A DNA stretch of 51,980 bases. Source: an uncultured Candidatus Saccharibacteria bacterium. GTDB taxonomy: Bacteria; Patescibacteria; Saccharimonadia; Saccharimonadales; CAMLKC01. This document shows positions 15,863 to 24,446 of this stretch, piece by piece. Positions within the stretch are counted from its first letter, which is position 1; each line of letters starts with the position of its first letter. A program made the position numbers and the translations under genes. The notes beneath the pieces are model-generated. The model did not search any database and was not told where the DNA came from. It worked only from the letters and a program-made list of their open reading frames with translations. The DNA lies in NCBI GenBank assembly GCA_946479025.1, contig CAMLDM010000002.1, forward strand, positions 1 through 51,980, written 5' to 3'.

Positions 15863-17647
15863 ATGCTAAAACTATTCACCCGCACAAGCACCGACACCGC
15901 AAAGAAAACGCTCCTCATTTTTCGCGACGAGATCGCAAAACACAAAAAAGAAACCTGGATCTACAGTATTTTTGTGCCGCTTAACCGACTGCTATATATT
16001 GTCATCTTGCCACTGATTTTCAGCCTGGTCATCCAATCGCTAATTCTTCGTCCGCACGACTGGCACGAACCCGTGTTTCTGCTTGGTGCAGCTGTCGTTG
16101 TTTCAGTACTGGCGCTCATCACGGCACAAGTCGGTTTCACAAGCCTCTTCCGGGTTGAAGAACGCATGCATTCCGAGCTCACAAAACAGGCCATTGAGAC
16201 ATTGATGCGGCATAGCGACCAGTTTTTTGCCAACCGCAAAACAGGCTCACTTGCCGGCGATGTTAATACCTTCGGTCACTCTATCCTATCGTTTTTGGAT
16301 ATTATCTTTGCGCAGTCCAGCGGCATTGTGGTTAACTTTGTTGCCAGCTTGATTATCGTTGCCGTTATGTCTCCAATCCTTCTTATTCCTCTCGGTCTTG
16401 TTACTAGTCTCGTAGTATTGCAGACCCTCCATGCCACCCAAAAACGAGGCCCGGTGCGCCACAAGCGGAAAGTGCTTACTGCAAAACTGAACGGCACGAT
16501 TGCGGATATTATAGGAAATCAGCAGCTCGTGCGGTACTTTGCAACCGCTCAAAAAGAAGTACAAACCGTTACCCAAGCCCGCCGGGAAATTGAATCTGTC
16601 GCTAAGATAGAGGTAGACATCATCCAGCGCGAGGCCGTACGGAGACAAAGCATTTTATTCGTCTTCCAAATTATTACTATGTCCGTATGTATTTGGCTAT
16701 TCACTACAGGCAGCGTCTCTATCGCGGCACTCATATTCGCGGTCACCTATCTCGGCCGCCTGACCGGGTCGCTCTTCGATATATCACCGATTATCCGCGG
16801 CATTGAACAGGCTTTTCTCGACGCGTCAAACATCACCGAAATACTGAGTGAAACGCCCGGGGTTACCGATACTCCTAATGCGAAAAAACTTCAGGTTACA
16901 GACGGCGAAATTGCTTTTAATAATGTTGATTTTGCCTATAGTGACGGTAAGAACAAAGCGGTTATCCGCCATCTGTCGCTCACCGCGAAACCTGGCGAAA
17001 GAATCGGATTGGCTGGACACAGCGGCGGCGGCAAAACAACTTTAACAAAGCTGCTCCTGCGATTTGCCGACATACAAAAGGGTACGATCACTATAGACGG
17101 ACAGGATATATCTAAAGTAACCCAGGAAAGCTTGCGCGAAAACATTGCGTACGTACCACAAGAGCCATATCTCTTTCATCGCAGCCTTCGTGAAAACGTA
17201 GCATACGGCAAAGATGACACCACCGATAAAGACATAATGGAAGCGATCACCCGAGCCAATGCCCGGGATTTTGTCGACACTTTGCCAAACGGTCTCGATA
17301 CGCTGGTTGGCGAGCGTGGCGTCAAGCTCTCGGGAGGACAACGCCAACGCATAGCAATCGCCCGCGCTATTCTTAAAGATGCGCCCATTCTTGTCCTTGA
17401 CGAAGCGACTTCCGCGCTCGATAGCGAGAGCGAAATACTCATACAAAAAGCACTCGAGGAGCTTATGAAAGGCCGCACTAGCATCGTCGTTGCGCACCGC
17501 CTTTCAACCATCGCACAGCTCGATAGAATCATCGTGCTCGACAAAGGTCAGATCATTGAGAGCGGAACGCACGCAGAATTACTCAAGAAAAAGGGCACGT
17601 ACGCCAAGCTTTGGGCGCACCAATCCGGCGGGTTCATTGAGGAATAA
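15863..17647 (+). CDS. ABC half-transporter (exporter-type), second of a pair
   Basis: A 594-aa paralogue of the preceding gene: six-helix membrane domain (about 25-330) and an ATPase domain with Walker A GHSGGGKTT, LSGGQRQRIAIARAIL and Walker B ILVLDEATSALDSES. The start at 15863 (MLKLFTRTSTDTAKKT) has GAGGAG 4 nt before it, inside the end of the first gene; a longer frame from 15734 would overlap that gene by 128 nt and is rejected. Both proteins end with the same residues (HQSGGFIEE), and the DNA there is nearly identical, which points to duplication with possible gene conversion. Confidence 0.92.
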   Translation: MLKLFTRTSTDTAKKTLLIFRDEIAKHKKETWIYSIFVPLNRLLYIVILPLIFSLVIQSLILRPHDWHEPVFLLGAAVVVSVLALITAQVGFTSLFRVEERMHSELTKQAIETLMRHSDQFFANRKTGSLAGDVNTFGHSILSFLDIIFAQSSGIVVNFVASLIIVAVMSPILLIPLGLVTSLVVLQTLHATQKRGPVRHKRKVLTAKLNGTIADIIGNQQLVRYFATAQKEVQTVTQARREIESVAKIEVDIIQREAVRRQSILFVFQIITMSVCIWLFTTGSVSIAALIFAVTYLGRLTGSLFDISPIIRGIEQAFLDASNITEILSETPGVTDTPNAKKLQVTDGEIAFNNVDFAYSDGKNKAVIRHLSLTAKPGERIGLAGHSGGGKTTLTKLLLRFADIQKGTITIDGQDISKVTQESLRENIAYVPQEPYLFHRSLRENVAYGKDDTTDKDIMEAITRANARDFVDTLPNGLDTLVGERGVKLSGGQRQRIAIARAILKDAPILVLDEATSALDSESEILIQKALEELMKGRTSIVVAHRLSTIAQLDRIIVLDKGQIIESGTHAELLKKKGTYAKLWAHQSGGFIEE

Positions 17648-17680
17648 AAAAGCCCCACAGTAATTGCGGAGCTTTTAGGC
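17645..17680 (+). terminator. Terminator between the ABC operon and rplY (convergent)
   Basis: An imperfect hairpin, AAAAGCCCC-type arm against GCGGAGCTTTT, directly after the second ABC stop. A-rich and T-rich flanks would allow use from both strands. Confidence 0.55.
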
Positions 17681-17691
17681 TAAGCCTCAGC

Positions 17692-18423
17692 CTATTTGTT
17701 CGCGTCGACGTTCGACTGCTTTGGCTCGTCCTGGCTCTTGCCGCCGGGCTTTGTTTCTTCTTCCTGAGTATCCTGTGGCGTATCTTCGCCGTTTTCAGAC
17801 TCGACTTCACTCTCATCCTCAGCGTCACCACCAGCCGCATCGTTGGCCGCCTGAAGTGCGCTCGGCTCGTAGACGTTTGCAATGACGAGCGTCGTGTCTT
17901 GCTCAAGGTCGGCAAATTCAACGCCTTTTGGAAGCATTATATCAGCAAGTGTCAGCTTGTCGTCAGTCGTAGCAAGGTCCGCGATCGAAAGCTCGAGGGA
18001 TTCCGGAAGATTAGCAGGAATCGCCTTCACTTCAACTTTTTCAATAGCTTGTAGAACTACAAGCCCGGCCTTTTCGGCCTCGCTCTCACCTTGGCCAACC
18101 AATACGATCGGCACTTCAGTCGTGATCATCTCATTCTGCTTGATGGTGTGGAATGCTACGTGGCGCAACTGGCGTTTTACCGGATCAAGATCGATACTTT
18201 TGATGATCGCGAGCTTTTTCTTGCCGTCAATCGTCAGGTGGACCGGCGTATGCTTGCCAGCGGCGTGTGCAACTTTTGCCGTTTCCACCACGGAAGATTG
18301 TGTGGCAATTGGATCAGCGTGACCGCCATATACGACGCTTGGCACAATACCGTCATGCCGCAGCTTCGCTGCTTTTTTACCGACGGCCGTTCGCGTGTCT
18401 AACTTCAGTGAAATATCGTTCAT
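17692..18423 (-). CDS. rplY: 50S ribosomal protein L25 (TL5/CTC form)
   Basis: A 243-aa 5S-rRNA-binding protein. The N-terminal L25 domain (about 1-92) has LDTRTAVGKKAAKLRHDGIV and PSVVYGG. The CTC/TL5 C-terminal beta domain (about 100-185) includes VEVKAIPANLPESLELSIADL and LPKGVEFADL. A disordered acidic and Gln/Ser-rich tail (about 190-243) extends past the usual end. The ATG at 18423 has AGGAGG 7 nt upstream, and TATAAT lies further upstream (18453-18458), so this gene has a normal leader of about 25 nt, unlike the leaderless ones. Confidence 0.93.
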   Translation of the reverse strand: MNDISLKLDTRTAVGKKAAKLRHDGIVPSVVYGGHADPIATQSSVVETAKVAHAAGKHTPVHLTIDGKKKLAIIKSIDLDPVKRQLRHVAFHTIKQNEMITTEVPIVLVGQGESEAEKAGLVVLQAIEKVEVKAIPANLPESLELSIADLATTDDKLTLADIMLPKGVEFADLEQDTTLVIANVYEPSALQAANDAAGGDAEDESEVESENGEDTPQDTQEEETKPGGKSQDEPKQSNVDANK

Positions 18424-18452
18424 GTAGTTCCCTCCTATTCGGTACTGTCCCT

Positions 18453-18483
18453 ATTATAACATTCTCCGCCCGCGTGCTAAAAT
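18453..18483. promoter_or_regulatory. Divergent promoters for rplY and dedA
   Basis: On the minus strand TATAAT (18453-18458) with a weak TTTAGC 17 nt upstream serves rplY. On the plus strand TGC-TAAAAT (18475-18483) serves dedA, 10 nt before its ATG. The two promoters overlap back to back within 31 nt. Confidence 0.55.
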
Positions 18484-18493
18484 AAGATGAGTT

Positions 18494-19177
18494 ATGATAC
18501 CTGGTTTTGACCTTTCTACATTTGCCGCAACAGCCGGACCTTGGCTTGTTGTTTTGGTTGTCGCCGCGATTATCTTTGCCGAATCGGGCCTCTTGATCGG
18601 CTTCTTCCTGCCTGGCGACAGTGTTCTTTTTACCGCCGGCTTCCTGATTTTTGCGGGCACGCTGCACTTCGACATTCATCTTTTTGTTGCCTGCATGTTC
18701 GTTGCGGCTGTTTTGGGTGATGGCGTCGGCTATCTTTTCGGCCGCCGCATCGGACGAAAACTCTTCAATCGTCCAAACTCGCGCCTGTTCCGCAAAGAGA
18801 ACATCCAAAAAGCAGAGGATTTTTACGAGAAGCACGGCGGTGCCGCCATTGTGCTTGCACGTTTTATTCCTGTCATACGAACCTTCGCGCCGATCGTCGC
18901 CGGCGTCGGTAAAATGCGCTACCGTACCTTCCTTGGCTATAACCTCATCGGCGGACTACTATGGGCAGTTGGCGTTACCTATGCCGGATTCTACGTCGGC
19001 CGGATTCTTCACCACTGGGGAATCGACGTAGACACCATTTTGCTGCCAATTGTCATCCTGATTCTTGTGGCCTCAGTTATCCCACCAGTGATCCACATTC
19101 TAAAAGATGAAAAGCAGCGCGCAGCACTCTGGGCGGGCACAAAAAAGCAAATCCGCACCATCCTGAAGCGCAAGTAG
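18494..19177 (+). CDS. DedA family membrane protein
   Basis: A 227-aa DedA/SNARE-associated protein with about five hydrophobic segments. Family motifs are visible: FAESGLLIGFFLPGDSVLF near 33, GDGVGYLFGRRIGRKLF near 75, the YEKHGGAAIVLARFIPVIRT motif near 112, and APIVAGVGKMRYRTFLGYN after it. DedA proteins act in lipid-carrier (undecaprenyl phosphate) or phospholipid flipping and membrane homeostasis. The promoter is close to the start codon and only a weak GATGAG is present, so the leader is very short. Confidence 0.92.
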   Translation: MIPGFDLSTFAATAGPWLVVLVVAAIIFAESGLLIGFFLPGDSVLFTAGFLIFAGTLHFDIHLFVACMFVAAVLGDGVGYLFGRRIGRKLFNRPNSRLFRKENIQKAEDFYEKHGGAAIVLARFIPVIRTFAPIVAGVGKMRYRTFLGYNLIGGLLWAVGVTYAGFYVGRILHHWGIDVDTILLPIVILILVASVIPPVIHILKDEKQRAALWAGTKKQIRTILKRK

Positions 19178-19183
19178 CGTCTG

Positions 19184-21997
19184 CTACAAAAGCTCTTTCA
19201 AGTATTTGCCGGTAAACGACGCGGCAACTTTCACCAGCTCTTCCGGCGTACCAGTGGCTACGACCGTACCACCGCCAAGTCCACCTTCCGGCCCCATGTC
19301 GATCACGTGGTCGGCAGATTTTATGACGTCGAGGTTATGTTCGATAATCACCATACTGTTACCACCTTCGATAAGTTTGTGCAAAATCGTCAGTAGGCGC
19401 TTCACGTCGGCGCTGTGAAGTCCGGTCGTCGGCTCGTCGAGAATGTAGAGCGTTTTGCCGGTTGCGCGGCGCGAGAGTTCAGTCGCAAGCTTAATACGCT
19501 GCGCCTCGCCGCCACTAAACGTTGTTGCAGGCTGGCCAAGGCGAATGTAACCCAGGCCGACTTCTACAAGCGTATCGAGCTTGCGCGCAATCGCCGGAAT
19601 ATTCTCAAAAAACGACGCTGCCTGCTCCACAGTCATCTCAAGCACATCGCTGATCGTCGCGCCTTTATACTTAATTTCGAGCGCTTCGCGGTTATAGCGC
19701 TTGCCTTTACACACGTCGCAGGTCACGTACACGTCCGGTAAGAAATGCATTTCAATCTTAATGACACCGTCGCCCTGGCAGTTCTCGCAGCGACCGCCTT
19801 TTACATTGAAGCTGAAACGTCCCGCTTTGTAGCCGCGGATATTTGCTTCCGGCGTACCCGCAAATAGTTCGCGGATCGGCGTAAAGACGCCCGTATACGT
19901 AGCTGGGTTGGAGCGCGGCGTCCGGCCGATGGCCGACTGGTCAATCACGATCGCTTTGTCGAGATGCTTAAGCCCCTCGATGTTTTCATGCGCGCCCGGC
20001 ACGGTCTGAGCACGATGAAGACGGGCTGAAAGTTCCTTGGCCAGAATATCGTTCACAAGTGTCGATTTACCACTGCCACTCACGCCGCTCACCACTGTCA
20101 TGACACCAAGCGGAAACGCCACGTCGATGTTCTTCAGGTTGTTTTCGCGCGCGCCGCGGATAACGAGCTGGCGGTCTTTTTCTATTTGCCGGCGCTTCTT
20201 CGGCACATCAATTTTTTCACTGCCGGAAAGATACCGGCCGGTAATGCTGTCTTTTTGCTTCGCTACTTCATCTGGCGTCCCCGCAGCCACAACGTTGCCG
20301 CCGTTCACGCCAGCCCCAGGGCCGATGTCCAGCAAATAATCAGCCTGACGGATCGTGTCTTCGTCGTGCTCTACTACAAGTACTGTATTGCCAAGGTCAC
20401 GCAGACGCTTGAGCGTCGCAATTAACCGGTCGTTGTCACGCTGGTGCAGCCCAATCGACGGCTCGTCGAGCACATACAGCACACCCTGAAGACCCGAGCC
20501 GATCTGCGTTGCCAGACGGATTCGCTGCGCCTCGCCGCCGGAAAGCGTGTTAGCCGCCCTGGAAAGCTCGAGGTAGTTCAGCCCGACATTACTCATAAAG
20601 CCAAGGCGCTCGGTGATCTCCTTCATGATTTGTCGTGCAATAAACAACTCGTTTTCATCCAGCTTCAGCGTATTGCAAAAGAGGTCCAGCGCGTCGTCCA
20701 CGCCAAGGTTACAAATATCCATGATATTCAGCCCATGAACCGTCACCGCCAGCACCACCGGCTTCAATCGCGCACCCTTACAGGTGTTACATTTACGCTC
20801 ACGCATAAACCGTTCGATGTCTTTTCGCATAAATTCACTGTCAGTTTCTTTGTGGCGACGCTCGAGATTCGGGATAACGCCTTCATACGTGGATTCGTAG
20901 TGGCGTCCGCCGCCGATTTCAACCCGGTACTTTTGCGAACCAGTTCCGTACAGTACTTTTTCAAGATCGTCTTTCGACAGATTCTTCACCGGAACGTGCA
21001 CGCTAAAGCCATGCGCTTCGGCGACTTTCGCCAACCGCTTCATATACCAGGCATCACTATTCACGCGGTTATACGGGCGGATGGCACCCTCGGCAATAGT
21101 AAGGTTCGGGTTAAACACAAGATCAGGATCAACCTCAAGGCGATGGCCAAGGCCAGTACATACCGGGCATGCCCCTTGCGGCGCATTGAAGCTGAAAAGC
21201 CGCGGCTCGAGCTCGGGAATTTCCTCGTTCGGATGGTCAACGCAGGCGTAACGCTGGCTTAATATTGTCACCTCGTCAGTCTCTGCGTTAAGGAGTTCTA
21301 CTACGCCATCTGCGAGCTCCAGCGCCTGTTCGACAGACTGCGTGACGCGTCCTGATATATCAGCCGCCATGACGATACGGTCGACCACTATCTCAATGTC
21401 GTGCTTGTAGCTTTTCTGCAGCTCCGGAAATTCATCCAGCGCATATACCACGCCGTCCACGCGGACACGCGCGAAGCCAAGGCGGCGGTATTGCTCGGGG
21501 ATGTGGGCAAACTCACCCTTTTTTCCCTTCACTATTGGTGCCAAAATCATCAGGCGCGTGCCGTCTTTTATTTTCATGATCTCATCGATGATCGCCTGGG
21601 GCGTGCGGCGCGAGACCGGCTTACCGCACACAGGACAGTGCGGTACGCCAATGCGCGCGAAAAGAAGACGCAGGTAGTCATAGATTTCCGTTACCGTGGC
21701 GACCGTCGAGCGCGGGTTACGGCTGGTCGATTTTTGGTCGATGGAAATTGCCGGAGAAAGCCCCTCAATCGACTCGACGTCCGGCTTATCCATAATTCCG
21801 AGGAACTGGCGTGCATAACTGCTCAAACTCTCCACGTAGCGGCGCTGACCTTCGGCGTAGATAGTATCAAACGCAAGCGACGACTTGCCCGAACCGGAAA
21901 GGCCGGTAATAACGACGAGCTTGTCGCGGGGGATCTCAACGCTGATATTTTTCAGATTGTGCTCACGAGCACCAGTAACACGAATAACCTCTGGCAT
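19184..21997 (-). CDS. uvrA: Excinuclease ABC subunit A (UvrA)
   Basis: A 937-aa damage-recognition ATPase of nucleotide excision repair, full family length. The first ATPase has Walker [15 protein letters not shown] (about 31-44) and a zinc site starting [13 protein letters not shown]. The middle includes [10 protein letters not shown] and [11 protein letters not shown] zinc-binding pairs and the signature [12 protein letters not shown]. The second ATPase has [13 protein letters not shown], the zinc module [11 protein letters not shown]...[22 protein letters not shown] and [12 protein letters not shown]. The dedA stop on the other strand is 6 nt from its stop. TATAAT lies 8 nt before the ATG. 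Confidence 0.97.
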   Translation of the reverse strand: MPEVIRVTGAREHNLKNISVEIPRDKLVVITGLSGSGKSSLAFDTIYAEGQRRYVESLSSYARQFLGIMDKPDVESIEGLSPAISIDQKSTSRNPRSTVATVTEIYDYLRLLFARIGVPHCPVCGKPVSRRTPQAIIDEIMKIKDGTRLMILAPIVKGKKGEFAHIPEQYRRLGFARVRVDGVVYALDEFPELQKSYKHDIEIVVDRIVMAADISGRVTQSVEQALELADGVVELLNAETDEVTILSQRYACVDHPNEEIPELEPRLFSFNAPQGACPVCTGLGHRLEVDPDLVFNPNLTIAEGAIRPYNRVNSDAWYMKRLAKVAEAHGFSVHVPVKNLSKDDLEKVLYGTGSQKYRVEIGGGRHYESTYEGVIPNLERRHKETDSEFMRKDIERFMRERKCNTCKGARLKPVVLAVTVHGLNIMDICNLGVDDALDLFCNTLKLDENELFIARQIMKEITERLGFMSNVGLNYLELSRAANTLSGGEAQRIRLATQIGSGLQGVLYVLDEPSIGLHQRDNDRLIATLKRLRDLGNTVLVVEHDEDTIRQADYLLDIGPGAGVNGGNVVAAGTPDEVAKQKDSITGRYLSGSEKIDVPKKRRQIEKDRQLVIRGARENNLKNIDVAFPLGVMTVVSGVSGSGKSTLVNDILAKELSARLHRAQTVPGAHENIEGLKHLDKAIVIDQSAIGRTPRSNPATYTGVFTPIRELFAGTPEANIRGYKAGRFSFNVKGGRCENCQGDGVIKIEMHFLPDVYVTCDVCKGKRYNREALEIKYKGATISDVLEMTVEQAASFFENIPAIARKLDTLVEVGLGYIRLGQPATTFSGGEAQRIKLATELSRRATGKTLYILDEPTTGLHSADVKRLLTILHKLIEGGNSMVIIEHNLDVIKSADHVIDMGPEGGLGGGTVVATGTPEELVKVAASFTGKYLKELL

Positions 21998-22005
21998 AAC
22001 GCCTT

Positions 22006-22011
22006 ATTATA
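22006..22011 (-). promoter_or_regulatory. -10 element near the uvrA start
   Basis: A consensus TATAAT on the minus strand 8 nt before the uvrA ATG, with AAGG between. A leader of 0-2 nt is predicted. Confidence 0.5.
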
Positions 22012-22144
22012 CCACGGAAACAAAGCAGGTTTCCAGTCCGACAACATTAGGCTAAAGTAGAAACCGATTTATCATGCTTATCTTTGCACCTCTTTGACAG
22101 AGATGCTATATTAATTTCCAGTATAGCTTTCAAAAGAGGTCGGA

Positions 22145-22438
22145 GTGAAAAAAACAATCATTATAGCAAGCGTTTCTGTCCTGGCATTTGTCGTTCTCGT
22201 CAAGTCGGGCATTTTCGAGTCGCTCGTTATCTTCCTGCTGGCCGGCCAAATTCCAGGCACACGCTACGCCATCCCCTCAACCTTCATGCTGCTTGCTATT
22301 ATGAGCGCCGCTTGGCTAGTAATCTTCCGTTTCACAGCTGCCGACTCGCTGCACTCAGTACAGCTTAAGCGATCAGCCAAACATAAAACCGCCACACGCA
22401 AGAAACACACGCCCAAGCAGCCTGCTAAACAAACTTAG
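22145..22438 (+). CDS. Small membrane protein with basic tail, unknown
   Basis: A 97-aa protein starting with GTG at 22145, preceded by GAGG about 6 nt upstream. Two hydrophobic helices (about 4-22 and 46-66, with SLVIFLLAGQIPGTRYAIPS between) are followed by a 25-residue tail very rich in lysine, histidine and threonine (KHKTATRKKHTPKQ), likely cytoplasmic and possibly binding nucleic acid or acidic lipids. I recognise no family. Its stop overlaps the stop of sbcB on the other strand by 4 nt (convergent). Confidence 0.65.
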   Translation: MKKTIIIASVSVLAFVVLVKSGIFESLVIFLLAGQIPGTRYAIPSTFMLLAIMSAAWLVIFRFTAADSLHSVQLKRSAKHKTATRKKHTPKQPAKQT

Positions 22439-23865
22439 TTTTCTTGATCTATCGTATCGATTGGTACGATACTTTCCGCCCACAGCTGCAATTCCTGCAA
22501 AACGAACTGCTTGTCCTCACTGGCTTCCGTTGCAGCCAATCTCTGTAGTGATGTCACAAATTGCGGCAACTGCGCCTTGATGTGCGCCGCACGCCACTGC
22601 TCCCATCCACGCGCTTCGTCTTCACTAAGTGTCGTGGGGAAATTACGCGCCTTGTAGTGAAGTAGCAGCGGACTTAGCCGCTCGTCGCTGAACTCCGGGT
22701 GAAAATCGGCCAGTTCGCGCTCACTAGCATTTCGCACCGTTTCAATCCTTAAGCGATCGCGATCATTCACAAACCCGTCGTACAGCTGCGCCTCAGGGTC
22801 CGGTGATTTCTTAAATTCAGCGCGGTTTTCAAAAAGCGAGCGGATATTCTCAGCAAACTGCGGATTTTGCAGCAGAGCGTTCCGATGTTTTTCGATCGTC
22901 TGCTGGTCGAGATGGATTCGCTTCCAGCCGTCCGATTGCTCCAGCACGCCTACTGGCGCCACAGCCGGCGCACGGTTATACATCAGTTCTTTTACTGGCA
23001 GCTTCTGGAAATCTTCCTGCTTTCGCTCTTCCCATGTTGCATAAAATTTCTTTTTGAGTTCATCTTGGCTCAGGCCGACAAAATCCGCCGGATCATATCG
23101 CAGGTCATACACGACCACGTTACCGTTCTTACCACTTGTCAGCGGAAACGCGACGGTTGTTTTGTCGTGGTCGGCATCGTAGCGGCCGCTGGTATACACG
23201 AATGGTTTCTTATCGTCGAGATTAACGAGTTTCTTTACTTCGTTTTTATCGCGCAGCTTCAGAAGATACTCGTAGAGCTGCGGCTGCTTTTCTTTTATAA
23301 GCCGAGTTACGGCGATCAGTGCCTCTACGTCACTTAAGGCGTCGTGCGCCTTGAAATGGTCGATGCCATTCTCTTTAGTGAGAAGTTCCAAACGGTTCGT
23401 CGCCTTGCCATCTAAAACAGGCCAAACGATACCCTCAGGACGCAGCGCGCGCGTCATCCGCACCACATCGAGCAAATCCCAGCGCGAACGGCCCTCTTTC
23501 CAGCACCACTCGTACGGATCGCGGAAGTTCCGCCACAGGTGGTAACGAATAAACTCATCATCAAAACGGATGTTGTTGAAGCCAACCATAATGGTTTCTT
23601 CCGAGCAAATTTCATCAGTCATAAACTGAGCGAACTCCGCTTCGGTATAGCCGTCGGCTTGAGTTTGTTGCGGCGTGATACCCGTAACCATCAGCGCCTC
23701 AGGGCTTGGCAACGTGTCATCGCTGAGTTTTACGAGCACGTTATACGACTCGCCAACCTGATTCAGCTCCATGTCAGTGCGAATACCGGCAAACTGCATG
23801 ATCCGGCTTTGCCTCGGATCGAGCCCGCTCGTCTCAAGGTCGTAAAAGAAAAAGGTTTTAGCCAT
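22435..23865 (-). CDS. sbcB: Exodeoxyribonuclease I (SbcB)
   Basis: A 476-aa 3'-to-5' single-strand DNA exonuclease. The DEDDh exonuclease core shows FYDLETSGLDPRQSRIMQFA (ExoI with acidic D and E), GFNNIRFDDEFIRYHLW (ExoII) and KAHDALSDVEALIAV (ExoIII with H and D). The middle SH3-like and C-terminal helical domains of the ExoI family follow (RYDPADFVGLS, LYDGFVNDRDR, LLLHYKARNFP). Length matches E. coli ExoI (475 aa). The start ATG at 23865 has an extended -10 (TG-T-TATGCT) ending 6 nt upstream, with no Shine-Dalgarno. Confidence 0.95.
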   Translation of the reverse strand: MAKTFFFYDLETSGLDPRQSRIMQFAGIRTDMELNQVGESYNVLVKLSDDTLPSPEALMVTGITPQQTQADGYTEAEFAQFMTDEICSEETIMVGFNNIRFDDEFIRYHLWRNFRDPYEWCWKEGRSRWDLLDVVRMTRALRPEGIVWPVLDGKATNRLELLTKENGIDHFKAHDALSDVEALIAVTRLIKEKQPQLYEYLLKLRDKNEVKKLVNLDDKKPFVYTSGRYDADHDKTTVAFPLTSGKNGNVVVYDLRYDPADFVGLSQDELKKKFYATWEERKQEDFQKLPVKELMYNRAPAVAPVGVLEQSDGWKRIHLDQQTIEKHRNALLQNPQFAENIRSLFENRAEFKKSPDPEAQLYDGFVNDRDRLRIETVRNASERELADFHPEFSDERLSPLLLHYKARNFPTTLSEDEARGWEQWRAAHIKAQLPQFVTSLQRLAATEASEDKQFVLQELQLWAESIVPIDTIDQEN

Positions 23866-23871
23866 ATCCCC

Positions 23872-23880
23872 AGCATAACA
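23872..23880 (-). promoter_or_regulatory. Extended -10 for leaderless sbcB
   Basis: TG-T-TATGCT on the minus strand (hexamer 23872-23877), followed by 6 nt (GGGGAT) and the sbcB ATG. It lies next to the terminator of the upstream RNA gene. Confidence 0.5.
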
Positions 23881-23901
23881 AAAATCACGCTATAAAGCGT
23901 G
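23881..23901 (-). terminator. Terminator of the structured RNA
   Basis: CACGC / GCGTG stem with a 6-nt loop (23886-23901), then ATTTTTG on the minus strand. It lies 20 nt after the closing helix of the RNA and just before the sbcB promoter. Confidence 0.75.
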
Positions 23902-24397
23902 TCATAAAGTCATTTGAAATATTGACATGCTGGATAAGTATGGGCGCCGCCTCGGGCGGATCTGCGTAGTCTTCCCAAACGCAGTCCGCCCGAAGGCAGC
24001 TCACAAAGTGCGGTCAGCGACCTGCAGGCGGCCGTCCTGCGGCGTGCCCCGTCTCTGTGGTTCCGTATGTTATCGGCGAAGTCCAGTACGGACTCCGCCT
24101 AGAGTTTTCGCTTCTTCACTCGCGTCATTTCCGTCCTCTTAGAGGAAAATGAACGTGGGGGTGGCCAAATCCCCCGGGAGCCTAGCTTGGGTAGAGCCCG
24201 CTGAAATACAACGTGCCCTCCTTCCGATCTAAGTTCCTCAGGACGATGTAGGCCGCCCGAGCGACGGCTCGTCGACCTCATGTGTCGGCGACCGTTCGGC
24301 GCGGCTTTCTACTCACATAAATGGGCAGAAAGCCGCGACGAATCACCAATATCCAGCATGTCAATGAACTATCGGGGCTTTCACCTCACCGAATAGT
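23902..24397 (-). ncRNA. Large structured noncoding RNA, unassigned
   Basis: About 500 nt between obgE and sbcB without a credible protein. A perfect 16-bp long-range helix (23921-23936 with 24350-24365) closes the element. Inside are strong hairpins: 24300-24310 with 24327-24337 (11 bp); 24157-24161 with 24171-24175 around GGCC; 24134-24139 with 24141-24146; 24075-24084 with 24090-24099; and a 13-bp stem with one bulge, 23954-23967 with 23979-23991. A TTGACA-17-TATTAT promoter and a terminator with U run fit a minus-strand transcript. Size, closing helix and ACTTATCC just before the 3' arm recall RNase P RNA, and ACAGAGA occurs at 24052-24058, but I cannot find the GAGGAAAGUCC core on either strand. 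The tRNA-like ends of tmRNA are also absent. RNase P RNA of a divergent type remains the main known alternative. Confidence 0.8.
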
Positions 24398-24403
24398 CGT
24401 TTC

Positions 24404-24432
24404 ATAATAACACCTTTGTTAAATTATGTCAA
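24404..24432 (-). promoter_or_regulatory. Strong promoter of the structured RNA
   Basis: Minus strand TTGACA (24427-24432), 17 nt, TATTAT (24404-24409). This is the best sigma-70-like promoter in the window. It begins 15 nt after the obgE stop, and initiation is predicted near 24397, about 32 nt before the closing helix; the first 30 nt may form a CTAT/ATAG-based hairpin. Confidence 0.8.
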
Positions 24433-24446
24433 TAGTCCAGGCGACA

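Noticed and set aside
20444..21262. A 272-codon plus-strand ORF opposite uvrA
   Set aside because: Antisense shadow of intact UvrA with its zinc and ATPase motifs; no start signals.
24099..24281. A 60-codon ORF inside the structured RNA
   Set aside because: It overlaps strong hairpins, lacks a ribosome binding site and has a low-complexity product typical of chance frames.
23902..24397. Firm assignment of the structured RNA as RNase P RNA or tmRNA
   Set aside because: The RNase P core GAGGAAAGUCC was not found on either strand, and only weak ACAGAGA and CUUAU matches exist; no tRNA-like acceptor end with CCA or tag ORF for tmRNA is visible. Left unassigned.
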